Positions 1 to 7,535 of a DNA stretch of 23,817 nt are shown piece by piece. Origin of the DNA: Nitrospirota bacterium (GTDB taxonomy: Bacteria > Nitrospirota > Nitrospiria > Nitrospirales > UBA8639). A program made the position numbers and the translations under genes. The DNA is taken from positions 1 to 23,817 of the forward strand of contig JAOUQB010000003.1 in assembly GCA_029879555.1 (NCBI GenBank). Direction: 5' to 3'. Under the pieces are notes generated by a model. That model was not told the DNA's origin and did no database searches. It saw only the letters and a list, made by a program, of their open reading frames with translations. Each line of letters starts with the position of its first letter. The stretch's first letter is position 1.

Positions 1-219
1 ATGAGGAAACTCCCGACGGAGGTCCAGAATCGTTTCAAGCCCTTCCTTCTCGGGCATGAGGATATCCATAAGAACCAGGTCGGGCAGTTGTTGGCGATAG
101 CAGCGGATGCCCTCTTCGCCATTTAAGGCACTCCGGACCAGATGCCCTTCATTTTGCAAGGCTTGCTCTAACACATCACAGATTTGTGGATCATCATCAA
201 TAACAAGAATGGTCGCCAT
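1..219 (-). CDS. Response regulator receiver-domain protein (3' end outside window)
   Basis: The 73 visible residues form the first half of a CheY-like receiver domain. They begin MATILVIDDDPQICDVL, with the acidic DDD cluster at residues 8-10. The segment LVLMDILMPEKEG carries the probable phospho-acceptor Asp near residue 53. The ATG is preceded by AAAGGAG at good spacing, so the start is secure. The gene runs off the left edge, so any output domain is unseen. It could be a stand-alone receiver or a longer regulator. It lies 252 nt downstream of the hybrid histidine kinase on the same strand, and that kinase is the obvious candidate phosphodonor. This pairing is inferred from position. Confidence 0.88.
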   Translation of the reverse strand, partial: MATILVIDDDPQICDVLEQALQNEGHLVRSALNGEEGIRCYRQQLPDLVLMDILMPEKEGLETILDLRREFPH

Positions 220-471
220 CGCGTAAACTCCTTTGCCGCCCCAAATCGTCGAGCCCCTGACCCCAAAACCGTCAAGCCGGGTGAACAAGATGGGCGATCA
301 ACTCTGGCATCCCCATAATGGTGAATGGAATTGACACTGTTAAAAAAGTGTATTGTGGTCTGATTGCACAGGGCATTGCCCGTTCCTTTTTTAATACATT
401 TTCTTGAGCCCCCGCAAGACCAAAACGACCGAATCGTATCTTCTTTCAGGAAAACAAGCCGCTCCACCATG

Positions 472-2454
472 TCATCCCAACGGTGAGAACGTTTTGTCCA
501 GCACATGCCGAACAATCGGGGCCAAATCTCGTATGGCCAAGGGCTTCATGAGATAGGCTTGGATCCCTAAGGCTTTGGCTTTTTCGGCCGTCATGATGTG
601 GCTAAAGCCCGTGCACAGAATAATGGGAAGCTCCGGACGAATGCGAAGGAGCTCTCGAGACAAGACCTCACCGGTCAGTCCCGGCATGGTTTGATCCGTA
701 ATCACCAGATCAAAACGATCCGGATCCTGCCGGAACACCGTTAACGCTTCCAGTGAACTGGTCTGCACTTCGACGGTATACCCCAGTTGGGACAGGAGTT
801 CCTTCCCTAGCCGCACAATGGTTTCCTCATCATCCACAAATAAGATGGTTTCTTTTCCGAGGGGAATCGATCCGGGTTCTCCTAACCCATCCATCGCCAT
901 AGAGGGAATCGTGGGAAGATACACCTCGATTTTGGTTCCTTTTCCCCTTTGACTATCCACCATTAAGGCCCCGCCATGATTGGCCACAATGCCATGCACA
1001 ACCGAGAGACCCATTCCCGACCCTTCCCCAATCGGCTTGGTCGTAAAAAAGGGATCGAACATCCGTTCAAGTACCTCCGGAGACATTCCCGTTCCATTAT
1101 CCTGAATGGTCAGTCGAACATGTGGCCCCACCTTTAATCCCGACACAGCTTTCACCTTCTTTTCGGAGACCTCGACGTCTTCCAAAGTCACCTCCAAGCG
1201 ACCACCCCGTTCCCGCATGGCATATTCCGCATTGGTGCATAAATTCACCAACACCTGATGTAATTGTGTGGCATCCCCAAGCACCGAGGATTCGCTCTGG
1301 AGAGACTGCCGAATGTCAATCGTCGTCGGAATCGTGGCGCGTAACAGTTTCAGGGCTTCTTGCAGAACCGTCTGAATGGGCGTCGGTTTCTTCCCCTGGG
1401 TCGACTGTCGACTAAACGCCAAAATTTGTAGGACGAGATGCTTCGCTCGATGTCCGGCCGTCAACACTTCTTGAAGATTGCGCTGGGTCCGACTGTCTTT
1501 CGGGACAGAGGCTAACGCCAGCTCGGTATAACCTAGAATGGCCGTTAAAATATTATTGAAGTCATGGGCAATTCCGCCCGCTAGGGTTCCAATCGCTTCC
1601 ATGCGGCTTGATTGACGAAATTGGCGTTCAGACTTCACGAGGGTTTCCTGTACTCGTTTTTGGTCGGTCATATCTTCTGCCACGCCGGCCATTCGCGTTA
1701 CGACGCCATCGGCATTCCGGAGAGGAAAGGTTTGCACCCGAATGAATCGCACAGCCTGATCCGGGCGGACTATCCGAAATTCCGCGAGAAAGCCATCCGC
1801 TGTCCCCTCGGCGACGCGCGTCAACACATATTCCTGATCCTGCGGATGCACCGCATCCCACAGGTCATGAGGATGGTCGATCAAACTGCCGCAATGTCTT
1901 CCCCATACCTTTTCATAACGGGGACTCATATACAGAATTTTTGAATGATCGGGTATCGCGATCCAAAACACTTCTTGAATATGCTCGACGAGGTGCTGGA
2001 AGCGCCCCTGTTGTTCTTCAAGCCCCGCCGTACGCGTCGCGAGACCGTTTTGAGCTTCTTCGAGCGCATGCGTCAAAGAGGCCCGAAAGGCACGATGCAC
2101 ATGGTTCAGGACCATTGAAGAAGTGGCAGATTTCTCACAATAGGAAATGGCTATTTCAGGTATGATATCTTTTTTTGCCAGTAGTGGCTGACATTCAGCA
2201 TTCAGCACCACCCGAATGTGGCCATTCATACGCCGCAAATGCCGGAGTAATTCGATGCAGGCCTCATCCCACGGCTGAACATTGATGAGAGCCACCACAA
2301 AAGGTTCGCGCTGGGCACGCGCCATGGCATCGGCCATGGAAAGGCAGCCCACGACCTCATGCCCGGCATCTTCCAAGGCCGTTTGAATAGTTCCCTGCTG
2401 GCTTTTGTCATCATGCACGAGAAGAATTCGAGACCACGTCATCTGTGTCATCAT
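472..2454 (-). CDS. Soluble hybrid sensor histidine kinase (pseudo-receiver, PAS, kinase, receiver)
   Basis: A 660-residue multidomain phosphorelay protein with no membrane segment, so presumably cytoplasmic. Order: a receiver-like N-terminus (about 8-125), a helical linker (125-150), a PAS domain (about 152-265), a dimerisation/phosphoacceptor region with His297 in GGIAHDFNN, an ATP-binding domain (N box near N408, DNGTGM 452-457, GSGMGLS 478-484), and a C-terminal receiver (535-655) with Asp587 in VITDQTMPG and Lys637. In the N-terminal receiver the acceptor position is Asn58 (VALINVQ), so it probably cannot be phosphorylated there. The first of two adjacent ATGs follows GGGGGAACAG. The start lies 39 nt after the pyrF stop, so the genes may be cotranscribed. 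The signal sensed is unknown. Confidence 0.93.
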   Translation of the reverse strand: MMTQMTWSRILLVHDDKSQQGTIQTALEDAGHEVVGCLSMADAMARAQREPFVVALINVQPWDEACIELLRHLRRMNGHIRVVLNAECQPLLAKKDIIPEIAISYCEKSATSSMVLNHVHRAFRASLTHALEEAQNGLATRTAGLEEQQGRFQHLVEHIQEVFWIAIPDHSKILYMSPRYEKVWGRHCGSLIDHPHDLWDAVHPQDQEYVLTRVAEGTADGFLAEFRIVRPDQAVRFIRVQTFPLRNADGVVTRMAGVAEDMTDQKRVQETLVKSERQFRQSSRMEAIGTLAGGIAHDFNNILTAILGYTELALASVPKDSRTQRNLQEVLTAGHRAKHLVLQILAFSRQSTQGKKPTPIQTVLQEALKLLRATIPTTIDIRQSLQSESSVLGDATQLHQVLVNLCTNAEYAMRERGGRLEVTLEDVEVSEKKVKAVSGLKVGPHVRLTIQDNGTGMSPEVLERMFDPFFTTKPIGEGSGMGLSVVHGIVANHGGALMVDSQRGKGTKIEVYLPTIPSMAMDGLGEPGSIPLGKETILFVDDEETIVRLGKELLSQLGYTVEVQTSSLEALTVFRQDPDRFDLVITDQTMPGLTGEVLSRELLRIRPELPIILCTGFSHIMTAEKAKALGIQAYLMKPLAIRDLAPIVRHVLDKTFSPLG

Positions 2455-2493
2455 CTGTTCCCCCCGATTAGGCCTATGTTGGATTACTGAATT

Positions 2494-3279
2494 CTATGGG
2501 CTGGTACTGGTCTGCAAGGCCAACGCAATATCAGCTTGAATACGTTGCGCCGCCTCTTTCCGATTGGGGGCATCTCGAATCGGTCGACCCACGACGAGAT
2601 AGTCCGCCCCAGCTTGAATCGCCTCGAAGGGCGTCAGCGAACGTTGATGCTCATGGGTATCATGGCCGGCTGGCCGGACCCCTGGCGACACAATGATGGC
2701 CTGTCGGCCAAACCGTTCTCTAAAGATTTTGACATATTTCCCCGAGGCAATCAGCCCATCGCAGCCCTGTGCCATCGCCATTTCCGCCCGCCACAGCACA
2801 TAGTCATCAAGCGTGGAAAATCGAGCCCCGTCGCCCTTGTCGGTGGACAACAACCCCAAATCTTGAAGATCCCTTTCTCCCCAGCTTGAGAGTAACGGGA
2901 CGGTCAATATTTTCATGGCGCGGTCCCCTCGCCCCTTGACCGCAGCACTGGCCGTCGCGTGATTGCCGAGAATCGTCAAAAAATCAACGCCTAAGTCCGC
3001 CGCCAAATTTACTGCACGCCGTACAGTCTCATCAATATCGTTCATCTTCAGATCCAAAAAGATCCGGCATTGTCGTGCACGGATTTCCTCCAGAAACTCT
3101 CGATTGACAGCTAAAAATAACTCCAACCCGATTTTATAAAACCGGACTACGCCCTCCAAATCATCAAGGTATTTCCTGGCTTCTTGGAGGGATGGGACAT
3201 CCAACGCCACAATCAGGCGATGCTCTAACGATAATGCCAGGGGTTCATTCGACATCGTCTTGATAGGCGCCAACTTCAT
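2494..3279 (-). CDS. pyrF: Orotidine 5'-phosphate decarboxylase
   Basis: This enzyme catalyses the last step of UMP synthesis, decarboxylation of orotidine 5'-phosphate to UMP in the cytoplasm. From the chosen start it has 261 residues. The conserved first strand is VALDVP (24-29), the catalytic lysine is in FYKIG (about K49), and the active-site block is FLDLKMNDID with Asp76, Lys78 and Asp81. The phosphate-binding end appears as SPGVRP and VVGRPI. Most family members read DLKFHDIPNT where this one has DLKMNDIDET, but the catalytic D-K-D spacing is kept. An in-frame TTG lies 15 nt upstream; I chose the ATG because GAGGGG sits just before it. A third ATG eight codons later is less likely. The hybrid kinase follows 39 nt downstream. 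Confidence 0.93.
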   Translation of the reverse strand: MKLAPIKTMSNEPLALSLEHRLIVALDVPSLQEARKYLDDLEGVVRFYKIGLELFLAVNREFLEEIRARQCRIFLDLKMNDIDETVRRAVNLAADLGVDFLTILGNHATASAAVKGRGDRAMKILTVPLLSSWGERDLQDLGLLSTDKGDGARFSTLDDYVLWRAEMAMAQGCDGLIASGKYVKIFRERFGRQAIIVSPGVRPAGHDTHEHQRSLTPFEAIQAGADYLVVGRPIRDAPNRKEAAQRIQADIALALQTSTSP

Positions 3280-3887
3280 AGATCGCCCCCTCAAAGGAGC
3301 ATCGGGGGAAAATGGCCGTTCAGGGGTAGAATTTCATGGGAAAAGCGGAACCAGCCTGCCACAAATTCCATTGTAACTCAAGAGCCACCGCTCTTAGAAA
3401 GAGCTTTGGTTAGTTGGCGGATTCTGAGCCCAGCCATCAGAAATCGGACCATACAGCAGATAAAATTTCAGAAGAAGAAATAAGTGGAAACAGGAAAGGG
3501 ACGAAAGCGAAGAAATAGCTGGGGCTAGTGGAAGATTTTAGAACTTTGCGTATAGCAAAGCCTGATACGTGTCTCCTTGAATACGTAGCTGCATAAATGC
3601 CCCATCTACAGTTTGCGGCCTCATAATTACACCCTCCAGCCAAGCCGACCCAGGCCCTACCAATCCAGCATCACCTCAGCGCTAGGACTTACCCTGACTT
3701 CATGCTCATTGAAAGGTGTTTATGCCAACCAGAAAATTTTCATAATTCTTAATATATTATACTTATTTATTACCCACACGGAATCAAGTTTACCTTCAAT
3801 AAGAACCGAAATACTTTCCATATTAATCGTAGACTTCAATATGGAATTCGAGTAGAGTTTTATAACAGGTAGCCTTCAATATAGATT
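3280..3887. other. 608-nt intergenic region between pyrF and the Fic gene
   Basis: The gap separates divergent genes and becomes strongly A+T-rich from about 3730 to 3890. It holds one possible 28-codon minus-strand frame (3538-3624), a perfect 6-bp hairpin CTTTGC-GTATA-GCAAAG at 3544-3560, and three CTTCAAT repeats spaced 40 bp apart (listed separately). TATACT at 3758-3763 could be a -10 element for the Fic gene, but I see no convincing -35 at the right distance. No RNA gene or mobile element was recognised. Confidence 0.6.
3538..3624 (-). CDS. Possible 28-residue small protein
   Basis: An ATG preceded by GGAGGGTG at ideal spacing opens a frame of 28 codons ending in TAA. The peptide begins MRPQTVDGAF and ends TYQALLYAKF. 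The strong ribosome binding site is the only argument for it, since the peptide matches no family I know. A 6-bp hairpin lies within the last codons. It could equally be the remnant of a longer gene decayed in this A+T-rich gap, or chance. Confidence 0.25.
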   Translation of the reverse strand: MRPQTVDGAFMQLRIQGDTYQALLYAKF

Positions 3888-3890
3888 ATG
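3791..3890 (+). repeat. Three CTTCAAT direct repeats at 40-bp period before the Fic gene
   Basis: CTTCAAT occurs at 3794-3800, 3834-3840 and 3874-3880, with starts exactly 40 bp apart, close to four helical turns. The second and third copies agree further, as GTAGACTTCAATATGGA and GTAGCCTTCAATATAGA. The last copy ends 7 nt before the Fic ATG, where a ribosome binding site should be. The even phasing on one DNA face suggests operator sites. The winged helix at the end of the Fic protein is a candidate ligand, which is inference. Confidence 0.45.
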
Positions 3891-5048
3891 AAACTCTTAG
3901 CACAACAAAAAGGACGAGCCGGACAATATATCCGCCAAGTTTCAGGGTATTCCGCATTCCTTCCTACACCACTTCCACCTGAGCCTCCCCTGCAAATGGA
4001 TGACGAAACCTTGGCGCTCATTTCACAAGCAGACCGAGCACTAGGGCGTCTGGACGGCTCAATCCAAACTCTTCCTGCTCCTGACCTCTTTGTCTTCATG
4101 TATATCCGTAAGGAAGCTGTTTTTTCCAGTCAAATTGAAGGTACTCAAAGTTCGCTTGATGATGTCTTGGAAGCCGAGGCTCGAGTGTTTAATCCTCAAA
4201 GACCCGGAGATGTCAATGAAGTGCTCAACTATGTCAAAGCCTTGCGATTTGGCCTTGAACGCCTTAGCGAACTACCGGTATCGGTTCGGTTAATTCGTGA
4301 AATCCATGAAAGATTATTAGAAGGAGCTCGAAGGATGGAACGAAAACCTGGAGAACTTCGCACCACACAAAACTGGATTGGCCCGGCAGGATCCACCCTC
4401 AATGAGGCGACATTTATTCCTCCCCCACCTGACGCTGTCCCGCAGTTGCTGGGCCAACTTGAATCGTTTCTCCACCAAACTGATCCGATGCCGAGCCTTA
4501 TCAAAATAGGGCTGGCCCATGCTCAGTTCGAGACCATTCATCCTTTTCTTGACGGCAATGGCCGCATGGGACGATTGCTCATCACCTTTCTCTTGTGCGA
4601 ACGAAAAATTCTTCACCAACCGGTCTTGTATCTTTCCCACCATTTGAAACGCTACCGCAATCAATATTATGACCTGCTTCAGAACATCCGTGATGATGGA
4701 AATTGGGAAGATTGGATAAAATTTTTCCTTTCGGCGGTAACGCAAGTGTCACAGGAGGCAACCCAAACCGCTCGACGAATTGTTAGTCTCCGTGAAGAAC
4801 ATCGACGTATCATCACAGAAAATTTTGGGCGAACCGCTGCAAATGGCATCAAAGTCTTGGAACAACTCTTCTCCCACCCCATTATCTCCGTCAACGATTT
4901 GGCAAAACAGACCAATATCAGCTTTACAGCCGCCAACCAACTTATGCGACGGTTTATAGAACATCACATCCTCACCGAAATGACTGGTCACACACGCAAT
5001 CGTCAATTCCGATACCGCCCCTATATCGATCTGTTCGCCGATCGCTAA
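3888..5048 (+). CDS. Fic-domain protein (probable AMPylase) with C-terminal winged helix
   Basis: The 386-residue protein has the layout of stand-alone bacterial Fic proteins. An N-terminal helical segment carries the inhibitory motif S-x3-E-G at 80-85 (SSQIEG), whose glutamate in characterised class II proteins blocks productive ATP binding. The Fic motif HPFLDGNGRMGR spans 218-229 with catalytic His218. Residues about 315-380 look like a winged helix (LAKQTNISFTAANQLMRRF). Fic enzymes usually transfer AMP from ATP to a protein hydroxyl; the target here is unknown. The start lacks a clear Shine-Dalgarno sequence, only a distant CAGGTAG, and a regulatory repeat sits there instead. No antitoxin gene is adjacent, which fits built-in inhibition. 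The A+T-rich setting beside a tRNA hints at acquisition, but I found no att repeat. Confidence 0.93.
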   Translation: MKLLAQQKGRAGQYIRQVSGYSAFLPTPLPPEPPLQMDDETLALISQADRALGRLDGSIQTLPAPDLFVFMYIRKEAVFSSQIEGTQSSLDDVLEAEARVFNPQRPGDVNEVLNYVKALRFGLERLSELPVSVRLIREIHERLLEGARRMERKPGELRTTQNWIGPAGSTLNEATFIPPPPDAVPQLLGQLESFLHQTDPMPSLIKIGLAHAQFETIHPFLDGNGRMGRLLITFLLCERKILHQPVLYLSHHLKRYRNQYYDLLQNIRDDGNWEDWIKFFLSAVTQVSQEATQTARRIVSLREEHRRIITENFGRTAANGIKVLEQLFSHPIISVNDLAKQTNISFTAANQLMRRFIEHHILTEMTGHTRNRQFRYRPYIDLFADR

Positions 5049-5281
5049 CCAGTATAATTTCCGAATAAAAACCCCCAGCAAGTCCAGTAGGGATCATCAG
5101 ACAAAGACCAATCAAACCCTCTCAGACGTCAAACCACGTAACAAGCTTCAGGGAAAATTAGGTTTAAAGGCAGCAATCTTTAGAGTTTAATCTCAACCAA
5201 AAACTGGTGGAAGGACTTAATTGAAGATTTACAAAGTTGAAAAGGGTGGCAGAACAATAAGATTTTTTCTGAGAAATGTAG

Positions 5282-5355
5282 TGGCTGGGGGACCAGGAAT
5301 CGAACCTGGGTTCTTAGAACCAAAATCTAATGTCTTGCCCCTAGACGATCCCCCA
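5282..5355 (-). tRNA. tRNA-Gln (anticodon TTG)
   Basis: A complete 74-nt cloverleaf including the encoded CCA. The acceptor stem TGGGGGA pairs with TCCCCCA, the D stem is GTCT/AGAC, the anticodon stem TTAGA/TCTAA encloses loop TTTTGGT giving anticodon TTG, and the T arm contains GGTTCGATTCC. The discriminator base is G, followed by CCA. Glutamine tRNAs in many bacteria share this GGGGGA/TCCCCC acceptor arrangement. The gene lies between the Fic gene and the methyltransferase. No clear terminator follows it on the minus strand. Confidence 0.96.
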
Positions 5356-5362
5356 ACCGAGG

Positions 5363-5380
5363 CCCCACTTTAAAGCGGGG
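5363..5380. repeat. 18-bp near-perfect palindrome just upstream of tRNA-Gln
   Basis: CCCCACTTTAAAGCGGGG is self-complementary apart from one A-C pair, around a TTTAAA centre. It lies 7 nt upstream of the tRNA on the minus strand and 28 nt after the methyltransferase stop. It could be a weak terminator or processing hairpin between the two genes, since there is no T-run after it, or a protein-binding site. Confidence 0.4.
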
Positions 5381-5408
5381 GGGTACAGACCGTCAAGATC
5401 ACACGTAG

Positions 5409-6068
5409 TTAATATACATGCCCGTAAACAATCCAATGTCGATCATCTTGAACATCGACAAAACAGCGACTGAAGTTCAGTTCAGCCAATTGCGCCGCCA
5501 CTTCATCTTCCGTAAACGCCGCCATCAGGGAATGAAAGAAATCCTGCCGTAACCGCTCCGGCTCATCAGCTGCCTGCTCATCGACAATAGCCTGGGCGGC
5601 CTCAGGGCTTTCCGGACGAAGAAGATCCATCACCAAAATCGGGGAACCGGGCTTCAGCAACGTTTTGAGGCTATACCAAAATCGCAACGGATTGGGTACA
5701 TGATGGACTAGGCTATTGGACATCATCGCATCAGCGGGAGGGGACAGGGTCACGTCCTGAAAGCGTTGGCAAACAAACTGGACACGATCATGGAATCCGG
5801 CCTTTTGCACGGCTTGTTCCGCATAGGTAATCATCGGCTGAGACGCATCAATGCCCGTTACCCGACACGAGGGGTGACGGCGGACGACCCGCAGAGGAAT
5901 ATCTCCCGGGCCGCAACCTAGATCCACGATATGCGGGTTCTCCAAATCAGGATACAGCGTAAAAAACTGATCCACGAACCCTTGGTTTTCTTCTTCAAAG
6001 TCGGCTTGGGCGTAGGCCAGCACTTGTTCCGGATCATCCATGACTTCCGGCTCGAGTACACGTTTCAT
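5409..6068 (-). CDS. Class I SAM-dependent methyltransferase
   Basis: The 219-residue protein has a Rossmann-type methyltransferase core. Motif I is VDLGCGPGD at 48-56, the acidic residue at the end of strand 2 is Asp74 in GIDAS, and a later strand reads PILVMDLL. SNSLVHHVPNP is typical of the post-motif II loop in small-molecule methyltransferases of the Methyltransf_25/UbiE-like group. The substrate cannot be read from sequence. The start codon overlaps the MOSC gene stop as ATGA, so the pair is almost certainly translationally coupled. An unusually acidic N-terminus precedes the core. Confidence 0.9.
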   Translation of the reverse strand: MKRVLEPEVMDDPEQVLAYAQADFEEENQGFVDQFFTLYPDLENPHIVDLGCGPGDIPLRVVRRHPSCRVTGIDASQPMITYAEQAVQKAGFHDRVQFVCQRFQDVTLSPPADAMMSNSLVHHVPNPLRFWYSLKTLLKPGSPILVMDLLRPESPEAAQAIVDEQAADEPERLRQDFFHSLMAAFTEDEVAAQLAELNFSRCFVDVQDDRHWIVYGHVY

Positions 6069-6559
6069 GATGGCAACGTCCTTTCAGTCGTCGTTTCTAC
6101 GCTTATCGGATCACCCTGCCGCACCTGCCCCTCAGTGAGCACGCGGGCATAGAGCCGACTCCACCCTGGGTGCTGCTCCTGCGCGATACGATTAAAATTT
6201 CCTTGTTGAAACCACTGGGCATTGCGTCGACAGGGCTCGCAAAAACTGGTGATCTCCAGGCGAACCTCTTCTCCCACGTTCAGTTGATTTCCTGGTTGAA
6301 GATACGCCCATTCCAATCCTGCCAGCGTGAAATTTTCTCCGGCGGCTCCTGGATAAATCGTATGTCCTTCCTTCTGCAACGCGTGAATCACCTCCAACGA
6401 AAAGAGACAAATAGCACGATCGGGTCCGCCATGGAGGACGGTATTGCGATGCCGGTCTCCACGCACCCCTTCCGTCGACACCCAGGCTTCTGCCAAAGGT
6501 AATTTGGGAAGTCCACCCCGAGACGCATTAATTTGATAGAGAGAGGGTGGATGGCTCAT
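6065..6559 (-). CDS. MOSC-domain protein
   Basis: From the ATG at 6559 the protein has 164 residues, nearly all a MOSC domain, the module of molybdenum-cofactor sulfurase C-termini and of YiiM-like proteins. GVRGDRH (31-37), the HGG turn (43-45), GENFT (74-78) and CEPCRR with Cys107 and Cys110 are visible. The conserved cysteine region is thought to carry sulfur in relatives. An in-frame TTG 66 nt upstream would add 22 residues (WIRSALRAIISSV) that look unlike the family, so I prefer the ATG, although neither start has a good ribosome binding site. The stop overlaps the methyltransferase start. The role is unknown; a metal-sulfur or hydroxylamine-type substrate is only a possibility. Confidence 0.88.
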   Translation of the reverse strand: MSHPPSLYQINASRGGLPKLPLAEAWVSTEGVRGDRHRNTVLHGGPDRAICLFSLEVIHALQKEGHTIYPGAAGENFTLAGLEWAYLQPGNQLNVGEEVRLEITSFCEPCRRNAQWFQQGNFNRIAQEQHPGWSRLYARVLTEGQVRQGDPISVETTTERTLPS

Positions 6560-6655
6560 AGGGACTGAGGAAATAATGGCACGAAGTGCTGATCGTATCC
6601 AGCACGAGAACGGTGGGTCAACCAATACCCTGGAGAAGCTTCGAATCCGCTGCTT

Positions 6656-7411
6656 TTATCTTGAAAGAGCCTTGTGAATGAACGAGTCGATGGTTTCAAA
6701 ATATGATTCCCTGCCGATAAACGGCACGTCATTGTGCCCGGCTCCTGAAACCACGTACCACTGTTTTGGATGATTGGCCGCATCAAAGACTTGCTTTCCC
6801 AACGCCATTGGTACAATGGCATCCTGGTCCCCATGGATCACTAATAAGGGAACCTGCAGAGACCGAACTTTTTGCGCGAGATTGAAGTCGAGATCCATAA
6901 CCCATCGAGCCGGCAACCCAAAATAAAGATGGTCGGACATGGCCTGAATCGAGGGAAACGCGCCTTCCATTATCAACCCGGCTGACGGACGCTGAACCGC
7001 CACTTCTCCCGCCACTCCCGCGCCTAACGACCGCCCAAAGAGAATGAGGCGTTCAGGCACAATCTTCCGCGCCTGAATCAAATAGTCATAGCTCGCCAGC
7101 GCGTCTTGGTACAGCCCAGTTTCCGATGGCTCTCCCGTACTTCGTCCATAGCCCCGGTAATCAAAGATCAAGACCGAAATGCCCCGTTGAAACAATCGCC
7201 GAATATTCTCTAAGCGATGACTGATATTGCCCGCATTCCCATGGCACCACAGGAGAACGGGGTGATTCGGCCCCGCATCAATAAACCACCCGAACACCGT
7301 CACCTCTCCATCGACTGGAATCCATACCTCTTCCAGGGGCAACCCACTGAGTTGAGCCCAATTGCGATCCTCCCAGGGCGAAGGTTGGAAGACAAACACA
7401 CTTTCAAGCAT
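6656..7411 (-). CDS. Alpha/beta hydrolase (Bem46/ABHD13-like serine hydrolase)
   Basis: The 251-residue protein shows a full alpha/beta-hydrolase set: the oxyanion-type turn HGNAGN at 57-62, DYRGYGRSTG at 84-93, nucleophile Ser128 in GRSLGAG, acid Asp197 in HGDQDAIVP and His226 in GAGHND. This arrangement is typical of the Bem46/ABHD13 group, whose bacterial members are mostly uncharacterised esterases or lipases. The N-terminus (MLESVFVFQPSP) resembles relatives that begin with a short membrane-proximal segment, but there is no clear signal peptide. ATCGAGAAATGT precedes the ATG and gives a modest ribosome binding site. It heads a minus-strand group with the MOSC and methyltransferase genes, 96 nt before the MOSC ATG, and is divergent from apaH. 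Confidence 0.9.
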   Translation of the reverse strand: MLESVFVFQPSPWEDRNWAQLSGLPLEEVWIPVDGEVTVFGWFIDAGPNHPVLLWCHGNAGNISHRLENIRRLFQRGISVLIFDYRGYGRSTGEPSETGLYQDALASYDYLIQARKIVPERLILFGRSLGAGVAGEVAVQRPSAGLIMEGAFPSIQAMSDHLYFGLPARWVMDLDFNLAQKVRSLQVPLLVIHGDQDAIVPMALGKQVFDAANHPKQWYVVSGAGHNDVPFIGRESYFETIDSFIHKALSR

Positions 7412-7535
7412 ACATTTCTCGATTTAACTACAGTGAGTCACCTAGGACTGTGGCCATGTTGTGCTGGATGAAACTTCAGGTACAATTTGCTTTTCGACAC
7501 CACGCCCGCATCAGCATACGTGGGAGAAAGAAATC

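Noticed and set aside
1122..1944. Plus-strand open frames inside the hybrid kinase
   Set aside because: They are reverse-strand shadows of a well-supported kinase gene with no independent start or motif.
3295..3887. Longer minus- and plus-strand open frames in the pyrF-Fic gap (for example 3437-3643 and 3613-3855)
   Set aside because: They lack plausible starts or recognisable motifs and have ordinary open-frame length for A+T-rich sequence.
5049..5281. Terminator or gene in the 233 nt after the Fic gene
   Set aside because: No hairpin with a T-run, RNA gene or convincing frame was found there.
5282..5355. tRNA-Gln as an integration site for the Fic region
   Set aside because: I found no second copy of the tRNA 3' end and no integrase gene, so an att site is not supported.
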